DNA from: Candidatus Methylophosphatis roskildensis
GTDB lineage: Bacteria; Pseudomonadota; Gammaproteobacteria; Burkholderiales; Rhodocyclaceae
NCBI GenBank assembly: GCA_016708905.1
Contig: JADJEV010000001.1
Coordinates: 310,001 to 374,000, forward strand
Direction: 5' to 3'
Length of the DNA stretch: 64,000 nt
Shown piece after piece: positions 53,921 through 62,533 of this stretch. Below the pieces are notes generated by a model. That model did no database searches. It was not told the DNA's origin and saw only the letters and a list, made by a program, of their open reading frames with translations. A program made the translations under genes and the position numbers. Numbering within the stretch: position 1 is the first letter of the stretch; the number at the start of each line of letters is the position of its first letter.

Positions 53921-54710
53921 GTGCGACCTGAGAGTCGCGTCCGGTCAGCTAGACCGGCCACACCGCTGATGCGAAAGCATCGCTCAAGTGTGGAGAACAA
54001 AAGCCCTGGAGAAGACCCCCTCGGGGGTCGATCCTCGCCACAAGCGAGGGCTTGAGTTAAGCGCGGTGCAAGCCGTGCATAGAGTTGTTGCTCGGGCGCA
54101 AGTCCGCATGCAACCTGGCGTTCAGCCGCCAGTAGCCTAGGTGCAGTGCGGGGTTGGTAACGACCTCGTGCCAAGCGTACTGACAATGTAGCCACCCTCT
54201 GCGGGTACGTGCGTGCCCGTGAGGGTACGTGTGTGATGCTGGAAGTCGGATCCGGCTGAGGCGCTAGGCTGGGTCAGAGGACTAATGTGAAGTGAATCGC
54301 TGATAAATGCCGTCAAGCTTGAAGGAGCCAAATCGACTGACAGGCTCCAACCAAAAGGTGTGTGATCGGATGTTTTCCTGCTTGGTGGAAACACGCTGAC
54401 AAGACGGTCACCGGCAGAAAGGCGAAGTCCTCCTGATTCCTGCTCCTTGCACGGAACAGGGTAAGCCCACAACGGTGTCGGGTCGCAAGACACGACGAGT
54501 TTGGTTGTAAAATCACGCGCATCCGTTGTGGGTAGAGGATCGCGGAGCAAGCGAATGCCGGGCTGTAATGGTCCGGATAGGGGATGCAACGATTGCCCCG
54601 GCCCGCAAGGGCGCTGACTTCCGCGTGGTGGCCTGTCGCGAGACAGGTCTGCTCCAACCGCCCGAAGGGGACACCTCCCTTCGGGGGGAACGTCCATCCT
54701 TCGGGACCGG

Positions 54711-54784
54711 GCGGGCGTAGTTCAATGGCAGAACTTCTGCTTCCCAAGCAGATAACGTGGGTTCGATTCCCATCGCCCGCTCCA
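54711..54784 (+). tRNA. Complete tRNA-Gly(CCC) located inside the intron
   Basis: The acceptor strands GCGGGCG and CGCCCGC pair perfectly, followed by T and an encoded CCA. The D arm GTTC/GAAC, anticodon stem TCTGC/GCAGA with loop TTCCCAA (anticodon CCC), and T arm with TTCGATT are canonical. It differs from the interrupted gene in the acceptor and anticodon stems, so it is a separate gene and not the missing half. It ends 17 bases before the ATG of the intron ORF, in domain IV. Confidence 0.93.
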
Positions 54785-54801
54785 CGTCAACGGAGGTTGA
54801 T

Positions 54802-56430
54802 ATGGACGCAAGCAATTGCGATGTTGCCTCCACCAACTGGACGCACTGGCACGGAATAGCGTGGTCAGAAGCGCATCAGGTGGTCGGGAGGCTGCAGGCA
54901 AGAATCGCGAAAGCAGCAAAGGCAGGCGAATGGCGCAACGTCAAACGTCTGCAGAGACTCCTCACCCGCTCCACGAGTGCGAAAGCGCTTGCGGTAAAGC
55001 GGGTTACCGAGAACCGGGGTTGCAAGACACCGGGAATCGACCGGCAAACATGGAGTACACCGGACGATAAGTGGCAGGCCGTCGGCACCTTGCATCATAG
55101 GGGCTACAGGCCAAGGCCACTGAGACGGGTCTATATCCCGAAAGCAAATGGCGACAGACGCCCCCTGGGCATCCCAACCATGCGCGACCGGGCCATGCAA
55201 GCGCTGCATCTCTTGGCGCTCGACCCAGTAGCCGAGACTACCGGCGACACTCACTCCTACGGCTTCCGTCGTGGGCGCTCAACGGCAGACGCGATCGAAC
55301 AGGTGCGCAATGCGCTTGGACGACGGCACTCGCCACAATGGGCGCTGGAGGGAGACATCAAAGGATGTTTCGACAACATCAGTCATGAGTGGCTGCTCGC
55401 TCGCGTCCCGATGGACAAGGGCGTGCTGCGAAAGTGGCTGAAAGCCGGGTACTTCGAGGGCACCACCCTCTTCCCGACTGAGAGCGGGACTCCGCAGGGC
55501 GGAATCATTTCGCCCGTGTTGGCGAATCTGGCATTGGATGGTTTGCAAAGCAGGCTGGCGGGCATGTTCCGCACGGTTCGCGATGCGCGTGCCGCCAAGG
55601 TCAATTTCGTGCGATATGCCGATGACTTCATCATCACCGGCAGTTCGAAAGAGCTGCTGGAAGAAGAGGTCAAACCGCTGGTGCAGGAGTTCATGCGCGA
55701 GCGGGGGCTGGAACTCTCGGAGAAGAAGACGTTGATCACGCACGTGGAAGACGGATTCGACTTTCTGGGATGGACGGCCCGCTGGCAAGGTCGCATGTTG
55801 CTGACGAAGCCCGCCAAGAAGAACGTCAAGAACTTCTTGGAGAAGATTCGCGGGACGCTGCGGGAGATGCGAACGGCCAAACAGGAAGACGTGATAGACA
55901 AGCTGAACCCCGTCATAAGGGGATGGGCGAACTACCACAGAAGCCAGATGGCGACTCGCACATTCGCGAAGACTGATCACCAGATCTGGCAAGCGCTTTG
56001 GCGCTGGGCATGCCGCCGACACCCCAACAAGGGAGCAAGGTGGATCAAGGCCCGGTACTTCCGGCGCATCAAGGGTCGGGATTGGCGTTTCGCAGAGAAG
56101 GACAAGGCACTACTGACACTGGTGAGCTTCCACAAGAAGCCGCACACCAAGATCGATGGGAGCCGAAATCCTTACAGCCCGGAAGACGAGGACTACTTCG
56201 ACACGCGCCTCGCGCACAAGATGGAGTCGGACTTGAAAGGGCGCCGGAAACTGGCATGGTTGTGGTACTGGCAGGAAGGACTATGCCCGAACTGCGGCCA
56301 GAAGATCACGAAGGAGACGGGGTGGCACATCCACCACGTCATCAAGCGATCGCAAGGCGGGTCGGACAACATGAGCAATCTTCAACTTCTCCATCCGAAC
56401 TGTCATAGGCAGCACCACGCCAACGAGTGA
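54802..56430 (+). CDS. ltrA: Group II intron reverse transcriptase/maturase with HNH endonuclease domain
   Basis: The ATG at 54802 has a GGAGG site and gives 542 residues. The frame is open 15 codons further back, but that part reads through the tRNA gene. Reverse transcriptase blocks include VYIPKANGDRRPLGIPTMRDR, YGFRRGRSTADAI, LEGDIKGCFDNISHEWLL, GTPQGGIISPVLANLALDG and the active site VRYADDFIITG. A maturase (X) domain follows (VIDKLNPVIRGWANYHR). The C-terminus is an HNH nuclease with CPNCGQ and WHIHHVIKRSQGGSDNMSNL, ending HPNCHRQHH. It should assist splicing and retrohoming. All catalytic residues are present. Confidence 0.95.
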   Translation: MDASNCDVASTNWTHWHGIAWSEAHQVVGRLQARIAKAAKAGEWRNVKRLQRLLTRSTSAKALAVKRVTENRGCKTPGIDRQTWSTPDDKWQAVGTLHHRGYRPRPLRRVYIPKANGDRRPLGIPTMRDRAMQALHLLALDPVAETTGDTHSYGFRRGRSTADAIEQVRNALGRRHSPQWALEGDIKGCFDNISHEWLLARVPMDKGVLRKWLKAGYFEGTTLFPTESGTPQGGIISPVLANLALDGLQSRLAGMFRTVRDARAAKVNFVRYADDFIITGSSKELLEEEVKPLVQEFMRERGLELSEKKTLITHVEDGFDFLGWTARWQGRMLLTKPAKKNVKNFLEKIRGTLREMRTAKQEDVIDKLNPVIRGWANYHRSQMATRTFAKTDHQIWQALWRWACRRHPNKGARWIKARYFRRIKGRDWRFAEKDKALLTLVSFHKKPHTKIDGSRNPYSPEDEDYFDTRLAHKMESDLKGRRKLAWLWYWQEGLCPNCGQKITKETGWHIHHVIKRSQGGSDNMSNLQLLHPNCHRQHHANE

Positions 56431-56587
56431 GTCGGAGAGCGAGTCTGGTAGATCGCTTTCAACTTTGCTGCGGTTGCCTTAGCCGGACACGGTAGGTAAC
56501 TTCAGGCTGCTTGAGCCGGATGCGGGGAAACCTGCACGTCCGGTTCTTAGGGGAGGGACACGCCGCGAGGCGTGTTCCTTACCCGAC

Positions 56588-56622
56588 TGCATACGAGGGT
56601 TCGATTCCCTTCACCCGCTCCA
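56588..56622 (+). tRNA. tRNA-Gly(CCC), 3' exon of the interrupted gene
   Basis: The sequence TGCATACGAGGG and on supplies the last three bases of the anticodon stem (TGC, completing GCAGC/GCTGC), the variable loop, the T arm with TTCGATT, the acceptor strand CACCCGC that pairs with GCGGGTG of the 5' exon, and an encoded CCA. Joining 53920 to 56588 gives a perfect 74-nt tRNA-Gly. Confidence 0.9.
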
Positions 56623-56870
56623 TCCAGAACGCGGCGCCTCGCGCGTCCGCACCTTGGGCTTTCACCTCGTCGGCTGCGTGTCGCCGATTCCTTGCCGGGT
56701 CGCACATTCCGCGGCGACCCTTGATCCGCTCAGGCAGGTCGATGCCCGGCTCGATACGGGACTGCCGACCGCGATCCGCCACGTATAGGCAGCAACTTAT
56801 GCTCTGCGTTGCCTATTTTGTGGTGGCACGGGCCTGCCTATACTCGGCACTCGTTTCAGTCCTGCAAACC

Positions 56871-57425
56871 ATGCCTGTTCGACATCGCTCCGCCGCCGTT
56901 CTGCTGTCGCTGCTCGTCGCCGCCTGCGCGACGGCACACGACAAGCCGTTCGTCACCCCTGCCGCGCCGAGATGCGAATCGCTTCCGGCCGAGCTCGAGG
57001 CGGAACGCAGCGCGTGGCAAGGACCGAGCGCAAACCTCGGCGCGGCGGCCGATGCGTCCTCGGCGCGGCCGGTGGTCACCCTGGTTCGAACCCGGCTGAA
57101 ACTGCTGCCGCAGGCAAAGCTCAAGCCCGTAGCGCTGGCCAAGGCGGAGGCCAATCCGCCGAACACCTTCGGCGGATTGATGGCCTTTGCACCCGGACGG
57201 GGCGGTGTCTTCCGGGTGTCCACCAGCGAGCGCGCTTGGATCGAACTGATCGATCGCAGCACCGGCGCGACGCTTGCACCGATCAGTTCCGACAAACGCC
57301 TGCGCTGCTTCGGCGTGCCCAAATCGCTGCTGTTCGAAATCCGGCCGGGGCACGACTACCTGCTGCAGATCACTGCCGCCGCGAGTCCCGAACTGGACCT
57401 GCTGATCGCCCAGGCTGCCAAGTGA
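56871..57425 (+). CDS. Predicted lipoprotein of unknown function
   Basis: From the ATG at 56871 the 184-residue protein has a lipoprotein signal (MPVRHRSAAVLLSLLVAAC), with Cys19 as the lipidated residue. The mature part has a low-complexity linker, then GGVFRVSTSERAWIELIDRSTGATLAPISSDKRLRCFGVPKSLLFEIRPGHDYLLQI, which looks like a small beta-sandwich. The family is not recognised. The 248 bp between the tRNA and this gene hold a TATACT -10-like box at 56839-56844 and no other feature. Longer frames start inside the intron end and were rejected. Confidence 0.7.
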   Translation: MPVRHRSAAVLLSLLVAACATAHDKPFVTPAAPRCESLPAELEAERSAWQGPSANLGAAADASSARPVVTLVRTRLKLLPQAKLKPVALAKAEANPPNTFGGLMAFAPGRGGVFRVSTSERAWIELIDRSTGATLAPISSDKRLRCFGVPKSLLFEIRPGHDYLLQITAAASPELDLLIAQAAK

Positions 57426-57473
57426 GTGTATCGACCGGCGTAGAATCGGGCTTTCCGTCGCAGGAAGTCCACC

Positions 57474-57686
57474 ATGAAAGTCAGCGCGCGCAATCAGCTC
57501 AAGGGTACGGTCAGGAAGATCACCCACGGCAGCATCAACAGCGAAGTCACCATCGAGGTCGCCCCCGGCATCGAAGTCACCGCCCAGGTGACCAAGGCTT
57601 CGGTCGAGGCCCTCGGGCTCAAGGAAGGTGTCACTGCCTACGCATTGATCAAGGCCGACAGCGTGATGGTCGGCGTCGAACACTAG
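57474..57686 (+). CDS. Mop-domain molybdate/tungstate-binding protein (molbindin)
   Basis: The 70-residue protein MKVSARNQLKGTVRKITHGS is a single Mop/TOBE domain. SINSEVTIEVAPGIEVTAQVTKASVEALGL and VTAYALIKADSVMVGVEH match the family. Such proteins form hexamers that store molybdate or tungstate. It is upstream of tupBCA on the same strand with a gap of 115 bp. Confidence 0.92.
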   Translation: MKVSARNQLKGTVRKITHGSINSEVTIEVAPGIEVTAQVTKASVEALGLKEGVTAYALIKADSVMVGVEH

Positions 57687-57801
57687 CAACCAACCGATCC
57701 ACGGGCGCGGATCGCGTATCCGCGCCATTGCGTTTCCCCATTCCGCCCGTTGTACGGCGGCGTAGTCGCGCCCCGCGGCGGGTCACAGTCTCGCCGGCTC
57801 G

Positions 57802-58506
57802 ATGAGCACGCTGTCGGAGGGCTTCTCGACCGCGTTCGGCTTGATGGCCGGATTCGACGCCCGGCTGCTCGGCATCGTCGGGCTGTCGCTGCGGGTGAGT
57901 CTCACCGCGGTATTCTTCGGCTCACTGATCGGCCTGCCGCTGGGCGCCTCGGTGGCGGTCGGCCGATTCGCCGGGCGCGCCCCGGTCACCGTGCTGCTCA
58001 ACGCCTTCATCGGCCTGCCGGCTGTGGTGGTCGGCCTGCTGGTCTACCTGCTGCTGTCGCGCGCCGGCCCGCTCGGCGAGTTCGGCCTGCTGTTCACGCC
58101 GGCCGCGATGGTTGTCGCCCAGACAGTGCTGATCACCCCGCTGATCGCTGCCTTCACCCGGCAGATCGTCGCCGACGCCTGGCGCGAATACCGCGAGCAG
58201 TTGAAGTCGCTCGGTGCCTCGGCCGGTCGCGCCGCCTTCACGCTGCTGGTCGATACGCGCTTCTCCCTGGTCACCGTGGTGCTGGCCGCGTTCGGCCGGG
58301 CGATCGCCGAGGTCGGCGCGGTGATGATCGTCGGCGGCAATATCGACGGTGTCACGCGTGTCATGACCACCACCATCGCGCTCGAGACCAGCAAGGGCGA
58401 CCTGCCGCTGGCGCTGGCGCTCGGCATCATCCTGGTCGGCATCGTCATCATCGTCAATGCCGCCGCCCACGCCACCCGCCAGTTGGCGCAGCGCCGCTAT
58501 GGCTGA
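57802..58506 (+). CDS. tupB: Tungstate ABC transporter permease
   Basis: The 234-residue membrane protein has five or six helices and the permease loop YREQLKSLGASAGRAAFTLLVDTRFSLVTVVLAAFGRAIAEVGAVMIVGGNI. That final GRAIAEVGAVMIVGGNI is typical of TupB-like permeases rather than ModB. It overlaps the ATPase gene by 8 bp. Confidence 0.88.
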   Translation: MSTLSEGFSTAFGLMAGFDARLLGIVGLSLRVSLTAVFFGSLIGLPLGASVAVGRFAGRAPVTVLLNAFIGLPAVVVGLLVYLLLSRAGPLGEFGLLFTPAAMVVAQTVLITPLIAAFTRQIVADAWREYREQLKSLGASAGRAAFTLLVDTRFSLVTVVLAAFGRAIAEVGAVMIVGGNIDGVTRVMTTTIALETSKGDLPLALALGIILVGIVIIVNAAAHATRQLAQRRYG

Positions 58507-59218
58507 CCACGCCAATGGAATGTTTCCGCTGGCGCTGCGCGAGGTCGGCTTCTCGGCCGCCGGTCTCAGCATCGTGCGCAAGCTGCACCTGACGCTCGAT
58601 GCCGAACGGCGCACGGTGATGCTCGGTCCGAATGGCGCCGGCAAGAGCGTCACCCTGCGCCTGATGCACGGCCTGCTGAAAGCGACCGCCGGCGAGATCA
58701 CCTGGGGCGGCCAGCGGATCCACCCGGCCGCGCAGGCCATGGTGTTCCAGCGGCCGGTGCTTCTGCGCCGCTCGGCACGAGCCAACATCGAATACGCACT
58801 CGACCTGGCCGGCGTAGCGCAGGCCGAGCGCACCGCGCGGGCCGCCGCCGCGCTCGACCGGGTCGGCCTGGGCCACGTGGCGCAGCGGCCGGCGCGCGTG
58901 CTCTCGGGCGGCGAGCAGCAGCGCGTCGCGTTGGCGCGGGCCTGGGCGCTCGCCCCGCGCATCCTGTTTCTCGACGAACCGACCACCAGTCTCGACCCGG
59001 CGGCCTCGCGCGAAGTCGAACGCATCATCGCCGAGATTGCGGCGGGTGGCACCAAGATCGTCATGATCACCCACCACCTCGGCCAGGCACGGCGGCTGGC
59101 CGACGACATCGTCTTCATGCACGACGGCTGCATCACCGAGCACACCCCCGCCGATCAATTTTTCCGCCAGCCACAGTCGCCCGAAGGCGACGCATTCCTC
59201 AAAGGAGAATTGCCATGA
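58499..59218 (+). CDS. tupC: Tungstate ABC transporter ATP-binding protein
   Basis: From MADHANGMFPLALREVG the protein has 239 residues: Walker A GPNGAGKSVTLRLM, Q-loop MVFQRPVLLRRSARANIEYAL, signature LSGGEQQRVALARAWALAP, Walker B ILFLDEPTTSLD and H-loop ITHHLGQA. It lacks the C-terminal TOBE domain found in ModC. It overlaps tupA by 4 bp. Confidence 0.88.
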   Translation: MADHANGMFPLALREVGFSAAGLSIVRKLHLTLDAERRTVMLGPNGAGKSVTLRLMHGLLKATAGEITWGGQRIHPAAQAMVFQRPVLLRRSARANIEYALDLAGVAQAERTARAAAALDRVGLGHVAQRPARVLSGGEQQRVALARAWALAPRILFLDEPTTSLDPAASREVERIIAEIAAGGTKIVMITHHLGQARRLADDIVFMHDGCITEHTPADQFFRQPQSPEGDAFLKGELP

Positions 59219-60039
59219 ATCGCATCCGCCGCAATCTGTTCGGGCTCGCCGCTGCCCTGCTGGTCGGACTGCCCGGCGCCCACGCCGAAGACAGGTTCAT
59301 CACCGTCGCATCGACCACCTCGACCGAACAATCCGGCCTGTTCACCCACCTGCTGCCGATCTACGTGCAAAAGACCGGCGTGCAGATACGCGTGGTCGCG
59401 CTGGGCACCGGCCAGGCGCTCGACACCGCCCGCCGCGGCGATGCCGACGTGGTATTCGTGCACGACAAGAACGCCGAGGAGAAATTCATCGGCGAGGGCT
59501 ACGGCGTCGAACGGAAAGAGGTGATGTACAACGATTTCGTTCTGATCGGTCCGAAGGACGATCCGGCCAAGGCGGCCGGCAAGGACATCCTCGACGGCCT
59601 GCGCAAGGTCGAATTGGCCAAGGCGCCGTTCGTCTCGCGTGGCGACAAGAGCGGCACCCACGCCGCCGAACTGCGCTACTGGAAGGCCGCCGCCGTCGAT
59701 CTCGAAAGGGCCAAGGGCCCCTGGTACAAGGAGACCGGCTCGGGCATGGGCCCGGCGCTGAACACCGCCTCGTCGATGAATGCCTACATCCTCGCCGACC
59801 GCGGCACCTGGCTCAACTTTAAGAATCGCGGCGACCTCAAGGTGCTGGTCGAGGGTGACACGCGGCTGTTCAACCAGTACGGCGTCATCCTCGTGAATCC
59901 GGCCAAGCACCCGCACGTCAAGAAGGAACTCGGCCAGCAGTTCATCGACTGGCTGGTTTCGGACGAGGGGCAGAAGGCGATCGCCGAATACAAGATCGGC
60001 GGCGAACAACTGTTCTTTCCCAACGCGAAGAAGCCGTGA
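59215..60039 (+). CDS. tupA: Tungstate ABC transporter substrate-binding protein
   Basis: The 274-residue protein has a signal peptide (LFGLAAALLVGLPGAHA). FITVASTTSTEQSGLFTHLLPIY carries the TTST oxyanion loop, and VVALGTGQALDTARRGDADVVFVHDK and FVSRGDKSGTHAAEL the second binding segments. These identify TupA/WtpA-type tungstate binding; molybdate cannot be excluded. It ends the tupBCA operon, and a regulator follows 102 bp later. Confidence 0.9.
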   Translation: MNRIRRNLFGLAAALLVGLPGAHAEDRFITVASTTSTEQSGLFTHLLPIYVQKTGVQIRVVALGTGQALDTARRGDADVVFVHDKNAEEKFIGEGYGVERKEVMYNDFVLIGPKDDPAKAAGKDILDGLRKVELAKAPFVSRGDKSGTHAAELRYWKAAAVDLERAKGPWYKETGSGMGPALNTASSMNAYILADRGTWLNFKNRGDLKVLVEGDTRLFNQYGVILVNPAKHPHVKKELGQQFIDWLVSDEGQKAIAEYKIGGEQLFFPNAKKP

Positions 60040-60141
60040 GGTGGTAAGCAAATTGCGCAATCGATCGGAAGGGCGGGCAACCCGCTCTGCAACTGCGCTC
60101 GCCATGCGCGACAATACGCGCATTGAATTGCCGTTGATCGA

Positions 60142-61304
60142 ATGAGCGATCTGACCCCGCCGGCCGGCTTACGCCGGCGCAAGTCGAAAGTGACCAAACC
60201 CGGCCCGCTACCCTTCTCGCTGCGCGTGAGCTTCAGTCTGTCGCCCGACGATGGACTGCGCGGCGTCACGCCCGACGACACGCTGTTCATGCTGCTCGAA
60301 GGCGTGCGCATCTCGGGGTCGCTGTCGCAGGCGGCACGCGCGCTCGGCATGTCCTACCGCCATGCCTGGGGCATGATGCGGGCGAAGGAAGAGCGGCTCG
60401 GCGCCGAACTCATCGTCAAGCAGCGCGGGCGCGGCGCCACGCTGACCGCCTTCGGCGCCCGGCTGGTGTGGGCGCAGCAGCGCATCCTGTCGCGCTTCGC
60501 CCCGGTGGCGGCCAGCCTGGAGGCGGAGTTTCTCTCCGAGCTGCGGGAGGATCTGTTCGCCGAGAAGGAAACCCTGCGCCTGCGCGCCAGCCACGATCTC
60601 GCCCTGCCAATACTGCGCGAGGAGATCGAACGGCGCAGCAGCGCGATCTTTGTCGACCTGCGCTTTTCCGGCAGCGAGGAGAACCTCAAGGCGCTGGCCC
60701 ACGGCGCCTGCGACATCGCCGGCTTTCACTGCGCGCGCAACCAGCGCAAGGGCTCGGTGCAGCATGTCGGCTACCGGCGCTGGTTGAAACCCAGGAACAC
60801 CGGCTGATCCGCTTCGCCACCCGCGTGCAGGGGTTGATGCTGCGGCCCTCGCTCGCTGGGCAGGTCACCGGATTCACCGACATCGCACAGCGCGGCCTGC
60901 GCTTCATCAACCGGCAGAAGGGTTCCGGCACGCGGCTGGTGACCGACCAGTTCCTCGCCGACCAGCACGTGCAGCCGCGCGAAATCGCGGGCTACCAGAT
61001 CGAGGAATGCACCCATCTTGGTGTTGCGACGCGCATCGCCGCGAACGCAGCGGATGTCGGCGTCGGCATCGAGGCCGCCGCGCAGCAACTTGGGCTGGCC
61101 TTCCTGCCGCTGGTACCCGAGGATTACTTTCTGCTGGTTGCCCAATCCAGCCTCGAACTCGCGCCGCTGCAAACCCTGATCGAGGTGCTGCGCGAACCGG
61201 CCTTTCGCCGCCGCGTCGCGCAACTCGCCGGCTACGACACCGCGGCGGCAGGCGAGATCGTTCGCCTGGAAGACGCCCTGCCGTGGCGAAATGACGAACG
61301 CTGA
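60142..61304 (+). pseudogene. ModE/LysR-type molybdate or tungstate regulator, apparent frameshift
   Basis: The first frame encodes a ModE-type winged helix (LLEGVRISGSLSQAARALGMSYRHAWGMM; LIVKQRGRGATLTAFGARLV) and the beginning of a periplasmic-binding-like domain, to GYRRWLKPR. It then stops at a TGA. The next frame resumes with EHRLIRFATRVQGL and continues LRFINRQKGSGTRLVTDQFL to DALPWRNDER. One extra G after CCAGG at 60794-60795 would restore WLKPREHRLIRF and a single protein of about 387 residues. This is a regulator with a substrate-binding sensor domain, suited to control of tupBCA. It is either a base error or a recent mutation. Confidence 0.82.
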
Positions 61305-61356
61305 CCGGCACCGAACCAGAACTGCCCAGGCATCGCATCGCCGCTCGCTCGTCGGC

Positions 61357-62508
61357 TCAGGCCAGTGGCCTGTCGATCGCTTCCAGGATCGGCCCGCAAA
61401 CGTAGAAACGTCCCCACCGCCGTCTGCCCACCTCCTTTACGAAACGGTTCTTCACCAGCACGTCGATCGCGGCCTTTGCTGTCGGGTGGGTCTTGCCAAG
61501 CAATTTGGCGGCGCGTCCGATCGTCATGTACGGGTTGGTAAACAGATTGTCGATCAGCGCCAGCGCATTCGGCTTGTCGCGCAACTGAGCACGGTATTGC
61601 TCGCGCAGGCGGTACAGCTCGCGCGCCTGCTGGCCGGCCGCCGTCGCCGTTTCGGTCACGCCCTGCAGGAAGTAGCGTATCCACGCATCCCAGTCGCCAT
61701 GCGTCCGCACACGCTGCAGCAGGTCGTAATAGTCGGACTTGTGCGCATCGATGAAGGCGGAGAGGTAGAGCAACGGCTGTGTCATCCGCCCCCGTTCCAT
61801 CAGGAAGAAGGTGACCAACAATCGCCCGACGCGGCCGTTGCCGTCGAGGAACGGATGAATGGTCTCGAACTGCACATGCATCATCGCGCACTGGATCAGG
61901 TCCGGCAGCACCTCACGCATGTGCAGAAATTTCTCCCAATCGCTCAGGCATTCGATCATTTCATCTACCGGCGGCGGAACGAACGCCGCCGTCATCGGCG
62001 TGCTGCCGGCCGGGCCGATCAAGTTCTGCGAACGGCGGAATTCGCCCGGCGTCGCCTTGTCACCGCGCACGCCGCTCATCAGTTGGGCGTGGATCTCGCG
62101 GATCAGGCGCAGCGACAGCGGCAGCTCCGGCAGTCGCTGCATGCCGTGTTCGAGGGCGCGCACGTAGTTGCGCACCTCGTCGATGTCGTCGCGGTTCTCG
62201 GGCTTCGCCTGGCTGTCTTCGATTTCGTCGATCAGCAGGTCCGAGAGGCTCGCCCTGGTGCCTTCGATGCGCGACGACAGTACCGCTTCGCGCCGGCTGT
62301 AGGGTGCGATCAGCAGATGCGGATTCGGCAACTGGCTGCCCAGGCCGGAGAGCTCCGACAGCGCTGCGTCGGCCTTGGACAGCGCCAATGCCAGCCCCAT
62401 GTCGAACTCGAGCTTCGGCGGCAGCGGATGCGGCACGAAAGCCAGGAAGCCCTGCGGCGACGGCATCAGCCGACCGCTCGCGTTTTGCGTAAAATCATTC
62501 GGATTCAT
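61357..62508 (-). CDS. Fic family protein (probable AMP transferase with inhibitory helix)
   Basis: The 383-residue protein has an N-terminal region with the inhibitory motif SSRIEGT (S/TxxxEG/N), a Fic core with HPFLDGNGRVGRLL (catalytic His and the ATP-binding Asn/Arg), and a C-terminal winged helix (MTIGRAAKLLGKTHPTAKAAIDVLVKNRFVKEV). The layout is that of class II Fic enzymes, which AMPylate proteins and keep themselves inhibited. The target is unknown. The DNA-binding end and the operator in front suggest self-regulation. Confidence 0.9.
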   Translation of the reverse strand: MNPNDFTQNASGRLMPSPQGFLAFVPHPLPPKLEFDMGLALALSKADAALSELSGLGSQLPNPHLLIAPYSRREAVLSSRIEGTRASLSDLLIDEIEDSQAKPENRDDIDEVRNYVRALEHGMQRLPELPLSLRLIREIHAQLMSGVRGDKATPGEFRRSQNLIGPAGSTPMTAAFVPPPVDEMIECLSDWEKFLHMREVLPDLIQCAMMHVQFETIHPFLDGNGRVGRLLVTFFLMERGRMTQPLLYLSAFIDAHKSDYYDLLQRVRTHGDWDAWIRYFLQGVTETATAAGQQARELYRLREQYRAQLRDKPNALALIDNLFTNPYMTIGRAAKLLGKTHPTAKAAIDVLVKNRFVKEVGRRRWGRFYVCGPILEAIDRPLA

Positions 62509-62533
62509 TACGTTAGGCAGGCTGACAGAAGGA

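Larger units (their letters stand above)
53921..56587 (+). mobile_element. Group II intron inserted in a tRNA-Gly gene
   Basis: The 2667-bp element begins GTGCGACC, the usual 5' splice consensus. It continues with highly structured domains I-III, then domain IV carrying an extra tRNA-Gly gene and the RT/maturase ORF. Domain V is at 56513-56546 (34 nt, GAGCCGGATGCGG-GAAA-CCTGCACGTCCGGTTC, with the AGC triad). In domain VI the bulged adenosine is at 56581, seven bases from the 3' end, which closes with GAC. A GCTTGG in a hairpin loop at 54380-54385 is complementary to CCAAGC, the last six bases of the 5' exon, and is the likely EBS1. The intron looks complete and suited to its present site. Confidence 0.92.

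Noticed and set aside
53882..53960. An intact tRNA continuing past 53920
   Set aside because: After GC at 53919-53920 the anticodon stem is not completed; the sequence becomes GTGCGACC, a group II intron start.
54711..54784. Internal tRNA-Gly read as the displaced half of the interrupted tRNA
   Set aside because: Its own acceptor strands pair with each other (GCGGGCG/CGCCCGC), while the broken gene needs CACCCGC, found only at 56612-56618.
57802..60039. Phosphate (Pst) or molybdate (Mod) identity for the second ABC transporter
   Set aside because: The binding protein has TTST and FVSRGDKSGTH segments and the ATPase lacks a TOBE domain, which fits Tup rather than Mod or Pst.
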